Below, piece after piece: positions 1-11,900 of a DNA stretch of 64,000 nucleotides. The position numbers and the translations under genes are program-made. A model generated the notes under the pieces. It searched no databases. It was not told the DNA's origin and saw nothing but the letters and a program-made list of their open reading frames with translations. The first letter of the stretch is position 1. The number at the start of each line of letters is the position of its first letter. This DNA comes from Prostheceraeus crozeri (Eukaryota > Platyhelminthes > Polycladida > Euryleptidae): NCBI GenBank assembly GCA_907163375.1, contig CAJQUW010003463.1, positions 1 through 64,000 of the forward strand, in the 5' to 3' direction.

Positions 1-3000
1 TTTCGAATATTTTTAAGTATGTTTTGAATTTGTATTTTTAATTTACTCTTTTTGTCATTGTCAATTTGCCATCAGTCACTTGCCGTCATCAAAACATATG
101 ACGATTGGGCTCCTCTTGGCTGAGGCCAGTGAGTGGACATTTTGCCGTAATTGTTCATTACTAGTACCAGCGCCCTGCGTTCTTGTAATGTTGTGACGAG
201 ATGAACTCGTACCATATTCCGTGATGTACCATTGTGCGTTTTTATTCCGTTTTCAGTCAGTTGCGTTTATGGAAAGTATGACAACTGCAACTTGGTCCCA
301 TTTCTCAGTTGAAGGCAAACATGTCCCTATTTTGTTTTTTCCTACCTTTCACTTGCGTTCATGAAAACTCGTTCTTGACTTCGTCACTGAGAGTTGCAGA
401 TCCATTTCGCCTACCAGTTCGTTATGTTCATGAAAGTTATGACGAGACCTGTTGTGCATTTCCGCTGCCAGTCAGCTGAGTTTTTGTAATGCTATGACGT
501 AGCAGAATCTCATCATTGTCAGCAAAGAGCCATGTACGCTCATTTTCTTATCAGCCAAATTTGCTCTTATGAAAATTGGGAACAATGATTGAAGTTCAGA
601 ACCATCAAAACTTTGATTTTTTTAAAGTTGAAGTTGAAATGAGTCGGTCCACATGATGCAATATTATGATGTTTGGCCTAATTTTGGCGATTTTGCTCGC
701 CTATCGGCTATGGTCTAGCTATTCATGCCTATAGCTAGTCAATAAAAAGCAGTATAATCCTCAAAAAATCTCTGCTCTCCTATAACATAAAATAAAATGA
801 AATGTACCACAAACGTTTCGTCCTCGGTTTGTATACGTGTTCACTGCGAATGATTACAAAATTTGTATCCCTATGCATTCATAAATTCCTGGATTTTAGT
901 AATCATCCGCAGTTAAAACCAGCCCGAAGGGCGAACCGTATGTGTTACATTTTAGTTGTTGATTTTACATTTGTCGCATTTTATTCGATATAATTCGGAT
1001 CGAATAGGATCGGCTCACACTTTTTGGTCACTATGACTGATATCAAACGATAGACAAAATGATTAGCGTCACTCGTAGTAATTAGAACTAGGTCGTTTCA
1101 CAAACGCTGTGAATGGAAAATTCAAGATGTTCGTGCAAACATATTTGGTCGCCAAATTATCATCACTAACTTAGTTTTAACTGAGTCGATGCCGATGGGT
1201 AAAAGTTCGAAAAAAAAACCTCGATTTCAGATATTCCACGCCTTATATTGATCTGCTTTTTCGAATATTTTAAGTATGTTTTGATTTGATTTTTAAATTT
1301 ACTCTTATTTGTCATTGTCTAATTTGCCGATCCAGTCACTTGCCGTCATCAAACATATGACGATGGGCTCCTCATGGCTGAGGCCAGTGGAGTGACATTT
1401 GCCGTATTTCATTACTAGTCAGCTGCGTTCTTGTATGTTGTGACGACAAGATGAACTCGTCATATTCAGTGAGTAACATGTGGTTTATTCCGTTTTCAGT
1501 CAGTTGCGTTTATGGAAAGTATGACAACTGCACTTGTCATTCTCAGTTGAAGGCAAAACAGTCTATTTGTCTACCTTTCACTTGCGTTCATGAAACTCGT
1601 TCTTGACTTCGTCACTGAGAGTTGCAGATCATTTCGCTACCAGTTCGTTATGTTCATGAAAGTTATGACGAGACCCTGTTGTGCATTTCGCTGCCAAGTC
1701 AGCTGAGTTTGTTGAATGCTATGACGAGGCAGAAACTCATCATTGTCAGCAAGAGCCATGTACGCTTCATTTTTCTTATCAGCCAATTGCTCTTATGAAA
1801 ATTGGGAACATGATTGAGTTCAGAACATCCAACTTTGATTTAAAAGTTGAAATGAGTCACATGATGGCCAATATTTGATGTTTGGCCTAATTTTGGCGAT
1901 TTTGCTCGCCTACGGCTAGGTCTATATAATGCCATAGCTAGTCAATAAAAAGCAGTATACATCCTCAAAAACTAACTATAACTAAATAAAATGAAATGTA
2001 CCACAAACGTTTTCGTCCCTCGGCGTGTTCACTGCGAATGATTACAAAAATTTGTATCCTATGCATTCATATTCCTGGATTTGTAATCATCCGCAGTAAA
2101 CCAGCCGAGGGCGAACCGTATGTGGTACATTTTATTTTATTTTACATTTGTCGCATTTTATTCGAATAATTCGGTTCGGAATAGGATCGGCTCACACTTT
2201 TGGTCACTTGACTGATAATCAAACGATAGACAAAATGAATTAGCGGTCACTCAGTATTAAGACTAGCGTTCACAACAGCTTGAATGGAAAATTCAAGATT
2301 TGGTCGTTGCAAACATATTTGCGCAAATTATCATCACTAACTTAATTTTTAACTGAGTCGATGCCTTGGGTAAGTCGAAAACCTCGATTTCAGATATTCA
2401 CGCCTTAATATGATCTGCTTTTTCGAACTATTTTTAAGTATGTTTTTGATTTGATTTTAATTTACTCTTTTTTGGTCATTGTCAATTTGCCATCAGTCAC
2501 TTGCCGTCATCAAACATATGGTACGATGGGCTCCTCATGGTGAGGCCAGTGAGTGACATTTGCCGTATTTCATTACTAGTCAGCTGCGGTTCTTGTATGT
2601 TGTGGACGAGATGAACTCGTCATATTCAGTGAGTAACATGTGGTTTATTCCGTTTTCAGTCAGTTGCGTTTATGGAAAGTATGACAAACTGCACTTGTCA
2701 TTCGTAGTTGAAGGCAAACAGTCTATTTGTCTACCTTTCACTTGCGTTCATGAAACTCGTTCTTGACTTCGTCACTGAGAGTTGCAGATCATTTCGCTAC
2801 AGTTCGTTATGTTCATGAAAGTTATGCACGAGACCTGTTGTGCATTTCGCTGCCAGTCAGCTGAGTTTTTGAATGCTATGACGAGCAGAACTCATCATTG
2901 TCAGCAAGAGCCATGTAGCTCATTTTCTTAATCAGCCCAATTGCTTCTTATGAAAATTGGGAACATGATTGAGTTTCAGGAAACATTCAACTTATGATTT

Positions 3001-3587
3001 AAAAGTTGAAATGAGTCACATGATGTGCAATAATATTTGATGTTTGGCCTAATTTTTGGGCGATTTTGCTCGCCTACGGCTAGGTCTATATAATAGGCCC
3101 ATAGCTAGTCAATTAAAAAGCAGTATAATCCTCAAAAACTAACGTATAACTAAATAAAATGAAATGTACCACAAACGTTTCGTCCTCGGCGTGTTCACTG
3201 CGAATGATTACAAAAATTTGTATCCTATGCATTCATATTCCTGGATTTGTAATCATCCGCAGTAAACCAGCCGAGGGCGAACCGTATGTGGTTACATTTT
3301 ATTTTATTTTACATTTGTCGCATTTTTATTCGAATAATTCGGTTCGGAATAGGATTCGGCTTCACACTTTTGGTCACTTGACTGATATCAAACGATAGAC
3401 AAAATGATTAGCGGCTCACTGCAGTATTCAGACTAGCGTTCACACAGCTTGAATGGAAAATTCAAGATGTCGTGCAAACATATTTGGCGCCAAATTATCA
3501 TCACTAACTTAATTTTAACTGAGTCGATGCCTTGGGTAAGTTCGAAAACCTCGATTTCAGATATTCACGCCTTATATGATCTGCTTT
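1..3587. other. Low-quality copies at the array edge
   Basis: The first three copies are 1258, 1162 and 1166 bp against 1129 elsewhere. The excess comes from scattered insertions of one or a few bases, often lengthening homopolymers or doubling a dinucleotide. The errors thin out through copies 3-4 and nearly vanish after ~4.7 kb. This looks like uncorrected long-read sequence at a contig end rather than biological divergence, because substitutions are rare compared with insertions. Confidence 0.75.
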
Positions 3588-6500
3588 TTCGAATATTTTT
3601 AAGTATGTTTTGATTTGATTTTAATTTACTCTTTTTGTCATTGTCAATTTGCCATCAGTCACTTGCCGTCATCAAACATATGACGATGGGCTTCCTCATG
3701 GCTGAGGCCAGTGAGTGACATTTTGCCGTATTTCATTACTAGTCAGCTGCGTTCTTGTATGTTGTGACGAGATGAACTCGTCATATTCAGTGAGTAACAT
3801 GTGAGTTTAATTCCTTTTCAGTCAGTTGCGTTTATGGAAAGTTATGACAACTGCCACTTGTCATTCTCAGTTGAAGGCAAACAGTCTATTTGTCTACCTT
3901 TCACTTGCGTTCATGAAACTCGTTCTTGACTTCGTCACTGAGAGTTGCAGATCATTTCGCTACCAGTTCGTTATGTTCATGAAAGTTATGACGAGACCTG
4001 TTGTGCATTTCGCTGCCAGTCAGCTGAGTTTTTGAATGCTATGACGATCAGAACTCATCATTGTCAGCAAGAGCCATGTAGCTCATTTTCTTATCAGTCC
4101 AATTGCTCTTATGAAAATTGGGAACATGATTGAGTTCAGAACATCAACTTTGATTTAAAAGTTGAAATGAGTCACATGATGCAATATTTGATGTTTGGCC
4201 TAATTTTGGCGATTTTGCTCGCCTACGGCTAGGTCTATATAATGCCATAGCTAGTCAATAAAAAGCAGTATAATCCTCAAAAACTAACTATAACTAAATA
4301 AAATGAAATGTACCACAAACGTTTCGTCCTCGGCGTGTTCACTGCGAATGATTACAAAAATTTGTATCCTATGCATTCATATTCCTGGATTTGTAATCAT
4401 CCGCAGTAAACCAGCCGAGGGCGAACCGTATGTGGTACATTTTATTTTATTTTACATTTGTCGCATTTTATTCGAATAATTCGGTTCGGAATAGGATCGG
4501 CTCACACTTTTGGTCACTTGACTGATATCAAACGATAGACAAAATGATTAGCGTCACTCAGTATTAGACTAGCGTTCACAACAGCTTGAATGGAAAATTC
4601 AAGATGTCGTGCAAACATATTTGGCGCAAATTATCATCACTAACTTAATTTTAACTGAGTCGATGCCTTGGGTAAGTCGAAAACCTCGATTTCAGATATT
4701 CACGCCTTATATGATCTGCTTTTTCGAATATTTTTAAGTATGTTTTGATTTGATTTTAATTTACTCTTTTTGTCATTGTCAATTTGCCATCAGTCACTTG
4801 CCGTCATCAAACATATGACGATGGGCTCCTCATGGCTGAGCCAGTGAGTGACATTTGCCGTATTTCATTACTAGTCAGCTGCGTTCTTGTATGTTGTGAC
4901 GAGATGAACTCGTCATATTCAGTGAGTAACATGTGGTTTATTCCGTTTTCAGTCAGTTGCGTTTATGGAAAGTATGACAACTGCACTTGTCATTCTCAGT
5001 TGAAGGCAAACAGTCTATTTGTCTACCTTTCACTTGCGTTCATGAAACTCGTTCTTGACTTCGTCACTGAGAGTTGCAGATCATTTCGCTACCAGTTCGT
5101 TATGTTCATGAAAGTTATGACGAGACCTGTTGTGCATTTCGCTGCCAGTCAGCTGAGTTTTTGAATGCTATGACGAGCAGAAACTCATCATTGTCAGCAA
5201 GAGCCATGTAGCTCATTTTCTTATCAGCCAATTGCTCTTATGAAAATTGGGAACATGATTGAGTTCAGAACATCAACTTTGATTTAAAAGTTGAAATGAG
5301 TCACATGATGCAATATTTGATGTTTGGCCTAATTTTGGCGATTTTGCTCGCCTACGGCTAGGTCTATATAATGCCATAGCTAGTCAATAAAAAGCAGTAT
5401 AATCCTCAAAAACTAACTATAACTAAATAAAATGAAATGTACCACAAACGTTTCGTCCTCGGCGTGTTCACTGCGAATGATTACAAAAATTTGTATCCTA
5501 TGCATTCATATTCCTGGATTTGTAATCATCCGCAGTAAACCAGCCGAGGGCGAACCGTATGTGGTACATTTTATTTTATTTTACATTTGTCGCATTTTAT
5601 TCGAATAATTCGGTTCGGAATAGGATCGGCTCACACTTTTGGTCACTTGACTGATATCAAACGATAGACAAAATGATTAGCGTCACTCAGTATTAGACTA
5701 GCGTTCACAACAGCTTGAAATGGAAAATTCAAGATGTCGTGCAAACATATTTTGGCGCAAATTATCATCACTAACTTAATTTTAACTGAGCCGATGCCTT
5801 GGGAAAGTCGAAAACCTCGATTTCAGATATTCACGCCTTATATGATCTGCTATTTCGAATATTTTTAAGTATGTTTTGATTTGATTTTAATTTAACTCTT
5901 TTTGTCATTGTCAATTTGCCATCAGTCACTTGCCGTCATCAAACATATGACGATGGGCTCCTCATGGCTGAGGCCAGTGAGTGACATTTGCCGTATTTCA
6001 TTACTAGTCAGCTGCGTTCTTGTATGTTGTGACGAGATGAACTCGTCATATTCAGTGAGTAACATGTGGTTTATTCCGTTTTCAGTCAGTTGCGTTTATG
6101 GAAAGTATGACAACTGCACTTGTCATTCTCAGTTGAAGGCAAACAGTCTATTTGTCTACCTTTCACTTGCGTTCATGAAACTCGTTCTTGACTTCGTCAC
6201 TGAGAGTTGCAGATCATTTCGCTACCAGTTCGTTATGTTCATGAAAGTTATGACGAGACCTGTTGTGCATTTCGCTGCCAGTCAGCTGAGTTTTTGAATG
6301 CTATGACGAGCAGAACTCATCATTGTCAGCAAGAGCCATGTAGCTCATTTTCTTATCAGCCAATTGCTCTTATGAAAATTGGGAACATGATTGAGTTCAG
6401 AACATCAACTTTGATTTAAAAGTTGAAATGAGTCACATGATGCAATATTTGATGTTTGGCCTAATTTTGGCGATTTTGCTCGCCTACGGCTAGGTCTATA

Positions 6501-8180
6501 TAATGCCATAGCTAGTCAATAAAAAGCAGTATAATCCTCAAAAACTAACTATAACTAAATAAAATGAAATGTACCACAAACGTTTCGTCCTCGGCGTGTT
6601 CACTGCGAATGATTACAAAAATTTGTATCCTATGCATTCATATTCCTGGATTTGTAATCATCCGCAGTAAACCAGCCGAGGGCGAACCGTATGTGGTACA
6701 TTTTATTTTATTTTACATTTGTCGCATTTTATTCGAATAATTCGGTTCGGAATAGGATCGGCTCACACTTTTGGTCACTTGACTGATATCAAACGATAGA
6801 CAAAATGATTAGCGTCACTCAGTATTAGACTAGCGTTCACAACAGCTTGAATGGAAAATTCAAGATGTCGTGCAAACATATTTGGCGCAAATTATCATCA
6901 CTAACTTAATTTTAACTGAGTCGATGCCTTGGGTAAGTCGAAAACCTCGATTTCAGATATTCACGCCTTATATGATCTGCTTTTTTCGAATATTTTTAAG
7001 TATGTTTTGATTTGATTTTAATTTACTCTTTTTGTCATTGTCAATTTGACATCAGTCACTTGCCGTCATCAAACATATGACGATGGCTTCCTCATGGCTG
7101 AGGCCAGTGAGTGACATTTGCCGTATTTCATTACTAGTCAGCTGCGTTCTTGTATGTTGTGACGAGATGAACTCGTCATATTCAGTGAGTAACATGTGGT
7201 TTATTCCGTTTTCAGTCAGTTGCGTTTATGAAAGTATGACAACTGCACTTGTCATTCTCAGTTGAAGGCAAACAGTCTATTTGTCTACCTTTCACTTGCG
7301 TTCATGAAACTCGTTCTTGACTTCGTCACTGAGAGTTGCAGATCATTTCGCTACCAGTTCGTTATGTTCATGAAAGTTATGACGAGACCTGTTGTGCATT
7401 TCGCTGCCAGTCAGCTGAGTTTTTGAATGCTATGACGAGCAGAACTCATCATTGTCAGCAAGAGCCATGTAGCTCATTTTCTTATCACCAATTGCTCTTA
7501 TGAAAATTGGGAACATGATTGAGTTCAGAACATCAACTTTGATTTAAAAGTTGAAATGAGTCACATGAGCAATATTTGATGTTTGGCCTAATTTTGGCGA
7601 TTTTGCTCGCCTACGGCTAGGTCTATATAATGCCATAGCTAGTCAATAAAAAGCAGTATAATCCTCAAAAACTAACTATAACTAAATAAAATGAAATGTA
7701 CCACAAACGTTTCGTCCTCGGCGTGTTCACTGCGAAATGATTACAAAAATTTGTATCCTATGCATTCATATTCCTGGATTTGTAATCATCCGCAGTAAAC
7801 CAGCCGAGGGCGAACCGTATGTGGTACATTTTATTTTATTTTACATTTGTCGCATTTTATTCGAATAATTCGGTTCGGAATAGGATCGGCTCACACTTTT
7901 GGTCACTTGACTGATATCAAACGATAGACAAAATGATTAGCGTCACTCAGTATTAGACTAGCGTTCACAACAGCTTGAATGGAAAATTCAAGATGTCGTG
8001 CAAACATATTTGGCGCAAATTATCATCACTAACTTAGTTTTAACTGAGTCGATGCCTTGGGTAAGTCGAAAACCTCGATTTCAGATATTCACGCCTTATA
8101 TGATCTGCTTTTTCGAATATTTTTAAGTATGTTTTGATTTGATTTTAATTTACTCTTTTTGTCATTGTCAATTTGCCATC

Positions 8181-8660
8181 AGTCACTTGCCGTCATCAAA
8201 CATATGACGATGGGCTCCTCATGGCTGAGGCCAGTGAGTGACATTTGCCGTATTTCATTACTAGTCAGCTGCGTTCTTGTATGTTGTGACGAGATGAACT
8301 CGTCATATTCAGTGAGTAACATGTGGTTTATTCCGTTTTCAGTCAGTTGCGTTTATGGAAAGTATGACAACTGCACTTGTCATTCTCAGTTGAAGGCAAA
8401 CAGTCTATTTGTCTACCTTTCACTTGCGTTCATGAAACTCGTTCTTGACTTCGTCACTGAGAGTTGCAGATCATTTCGCTACCAGTTCGTTATGTTCATG
8501 AAAGTTATGACGAGACCTGTTGTGCATTTCGCTGCCAGTCAGCTGAGTTTTTGAATGCTATGACGAGCAGAACTCATCATTGTCAGCAAGAGCCATGTAG
8601 CTCATTTTCTTATCAGCCAATTGCTCTTATGAAAATTGGGAACATGATTGAGTTCAGAAC
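8181..8660 (+). repeat. Internal ~80-bp subrepeats in the reference unit
   Basis: Six to seven diverged tandem subrepeats lie within each 1129-bp unit. In the reference copy they begin at 8181, 8263, 8341, 8422, 8484, 8537 and 8615, each opening with a form of AGTCAGTTGCGTT. The spacings are 82, 78, 81, 62, 53 and 78 bp. Most copies carry a TATGACGA or TGACGAG core, and in the second (near 8290-8310) it forms a dyad, TGACGAG then CTCGTCA with a 5-nt loop. The block lies about 100-570 bp upstream of the TATA-like box, a layout also seen in spacer or enhancer repeats of tandem genes. That role is inference. The same block is present in all the other units. Confidence 0.8.
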
Positions 8661-8753
8661 ATCAACTTTGATTTAAAAGTTGAAATGAGTCACATGATGC
8701 AATATTTGATGTTTGGCCTAATTTTGGCGATTTTGCTCGCCTACGGCTAGGTC

Positions 8754-8761
8754 TATATAAT
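8754..8761 (+). promoter_or_regulatory. TATA-like box in the reference unit
   Basis: TATATAAT lies in a GC-richer surrounding just after a short hairpin (GGCGA at 8726 pairing with TCGCC at 8737). It sits 60 bp before the large hairpin. It is identical in the clean copies of the array. Assignment as a promoter is inference from position and sequence only. I could not recognise a known snRNA proximal element upstream. Confidence 0.4.
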
Positions 8762-8813
8762 GCCATAGCTAGTCAATAAAAAGCAGTATAATCCTCAAAA
8801 ACTAACTATAACT

Positions 8814-8970
8814 AAATAAAATGAAATGTACCACAAACGTTTCGTCCTCGGCGTGTTCACTGCGAATGATTACAAAAATTTGTATCCTATGCATTCATAT
8901 TCCTGGATTTGTAATCATCCGCAGTAAACCAGCCGAGGGCGAACCGTATGTGGTACATTTTATTTTATTT
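8814..8970 (+). ncRNA. 157-nt imperfect hairpin, candidate hairpin RNA
   Basis: The arms are 8814-8876 and 8908-8970. Positions 8814-8835 pair with 8949-8970 over 22 bp, including one G-U pair. 8837-8852 pair with 8932-8947, with one mismatch and one G-U. 8855-8857 can pair with 8927-8929. 8859-8876 pair with 8908-8925, with one A-C mismatch. This leaves a 31-nt terminal loop, for about 58 pairs of 63 positions. The 3' edge runs into three TTTT stretches between 8958 and 8971, and a TATA-like box lies 60 bp upstream, so a short transcript could begin near 8784 and stop just after the stem. The alternative is a foldback MITE trapped in the satellite before amplification. Every array unit carries this hairpin. 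Confidence 0.55.
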
Positions 8971-11900
8971 TACATTTGTCGCATTTTATTCGAATAATTC
9001 GGTTCGGAATAGGATCGGCTCACACTTTTGGTCACTTGACTGATATCAAACGATAGACAAAATGATTAGCGTCACTCAGTATTAGACTAGCGTTCACAAC
9101 AGCTTGAATGGAAAATTCAAGATGTCGTGCAAACATATTTGGCGCAAATTATCATCACTAACTTAGTTTTAACTGAGTCGATGCCTTGGGTAAGTCGAAA
9201 ACCTCGATTTCAGATATTCACGCCTTATATGATCTGCTTTTTTCGAATATTTTTAAGTATGTTTTGATTTGATTTTAATTTACTCTTTTTGTCATTGTCA
9301 ATTTGCCATCAGTCACTTGCCGTCATCAAACATATGACGATGGGCTCCTCATGGCTGAGGCCAGTGAGTGACATTTGCCGTATTTCATTACTAGTCAGCT
9401 GCGTTCTTGTATGTTGTGACGAGATGAACTCGTCATATTCAGTGAGTAACATGTGGTTTATTCCGTTTTCAGTCAGTTGCGTTTATGGAAAGTATGACAA
9501 CTGCACTTGTCATTCTCAGTTGAAGGCAAACAGTCTATTTGTCTACCTTTCACTTGCGTTCATGAAACTCGTTCTTGACTTCGTCACTGAGAGTTGCAGA
9601 TCATTTCGCTACCAGTTCGTTATGTTCATGAAAGTTATGACGAGACCTGTTGTGCATTTCGCTGCCAGTCAGCTGAGTTTTTGAATGCTATGACGAGCAG
9701 AACTCATCATTGTCAGCAAGAGCCATGTAGCTCATTTTCTTATCAGCCAATTGCTCTTATGAAAATTGGGAACATGATTGAGTTCAGAACATCAACTTTG
9801 ATTTAAAAGTTGAAATGAGTCACATGATGCAATATTTGATGTTTGGCCTAATTTTGGCGATTTTGCTCGCCTACGGCTAGGTCTATATAATGCCATAGCT
9901 AGTCAATAAAAAGCAGTATAATCCTCAAAAACTAACTATAACTAAATAAAATGAAATGTACCACAAACGTTTCGTCCTCGGCGTGTTCACTGCGAATGAT
10001 TACAAAAATTTGTATCCTATGCATTCATATTCCTGGATTTGTAATCATCCGCAGTAAACCAGCCGAGGGCGAACCGTATGTGGTACATTTTATTTTATTT
10101 TACATTTGTCGCATTTTATTCGAATAATTCGGTTCGGAATAGGATCGGCTCACACTTTTGGTCACTTGACTGATATCAAACGATAGACAAAATGATTAGC
10201 GTCACTCAGTATTAGACTAGCGTTCACAACAGCTTGAATGGAAAATTCAAGATGTCGTGCAAACATATTTGGCGCAAATTATCATCACTAACTTAGTTTT
10301 AACTGAGTCGATGCCTTGGGTAAGTCGAAAACCTCGATTTCAGATATTCACGCCTTATATGATCTGCTTTTTCGAATATTTTTAAGTATGTTTTGATTTG
10401 ATTTTAATTTACTCTTTTTGTCATTGTCAATTTGCCATCAGTCACTTGCCGTCATCAAACATATGACGATGGGCTCCTCATGGCTGAGGCCAGTGAGTGA
10501 CATTTGCCGTATTTCATTACTAGTCAGCTGCGTTCTTGTATGTTGTGACGAGATGAACTCGTCATATTCAGTGAGTAACATGTGGTTTATTCCGTTTTCA
10601 GTCAGTTGCGTTTATGGAAAGTATGACAACTGCACTTGTCATTCTCAGTTGAAGGCAAACAGTCTATTTGTCTACCTTTCACTTGCGTTCATGAAACTCG
10701 TTCTTGACTTCGTCACTGAGAGTTGCAGATCATTTCGCTACCAGTTCGTTATGTTCATGAAAGTTATGACGAGACCTGTTGTGCATTTCGCTGCCAGTCA
10801 GCTGAGTTTTTGAATGCTATGACGAGCAGAACTCATCATTGTCAGCAAGAGCCATGTAGCTCATTTTCTTATCAGCCAATTGCTCTTATGAAAATTGGGA
10901 ACATGATTGAGTTCAGAACATCAACTTTGATTTAAAAGTTGAAATGAGTCACATGATGCAATATTTGATGTTTGGCCTAATTTTGGCGATTTTGCTCGCC
11001 TACGGCTAGGTCTATATAATGCCATAGCTAGTCAATAAAAAGCAGTATAATCCTCAAAAACTAACTATAACTAAATAAAATGAAATGTACCACAAACGTT
11101 TCGTCCTCGGCGTGTTCACTGCGAATGATTACAAAAATTTGTATCCTATGCATTCATATTCCTGGATTTGTAATCATCCGCAGTAAACCAGCCGAGGGCG
11201 AACCGTATGTGGTACATTTTATTTTATTTTACATTTGTCGCATTTTATTCGAATAATTCGGTTCGGAATAGGATCGGCTCACACTTTTGGTCACTTGACT
11301 GATATCAAACGATAGACAAAATGATTAGCGTCACTCAGTATTAGACTAGCGTTCACAACAGCTTGAATGGAAAATTCAAGATGTCGTGCAAACATATTTG
11401 GCGCAAATTATCATCACTAACTTAGTTTTAACTGAGTCGATGCCTTGGGTAAGTCGAAAAACCTCGATTTCAGATATTCACGCCTTATATGATCTGCTTT
11501 TTCGAATATTTTTAAGTATGTTTTTGATTTGATTTTAATTTACTCTTTTTGTCATTGTCAATTTGCCATCAGTCACTTGCCGTCATCAAACATATGACGA
11601 TGGGCTCCTCATGGCTGAGGCCAGTGAGTGACATTTGCCGTATTTCATTACTAGTCAGCTGCGTTCTTGTATGTTGTGACGAGATGAACTCGTCATATTC
11701 AGTGAGTAACATGTGGTTTATTCCGTTTTCAGTCAGTTGCGTTTATGGAAAGTATGACAACTGCACTTGTCATTCTCAGTTGAAGGCAAACAGTCTATTT
11801 GTCTACCTTTCACTTGCGTTCATGAAACTCGTTCTTGACTTCGTCACTGAGAGTTGCAGATCATTTCGCTACCAGTTCGTTATGTTCATGAAAGTTATGA

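Noticed and set aside
8159-8554. 131-residue open frame repeated in almost every array unit
   Set aside because: It starts at a TTG, runs through the diverged subrepeats, overlaps a second 70-residue frame, shows no domain, and its persistence follows from near-identity of the units. No evidence of selection on codons can be seen.
8736-8770. GCCTACGGC resembling the start of 5S rRNA, suggesting a 5S array
   Set aside because: Only nine bases match. The internal control region and the rest of 5S are absent.
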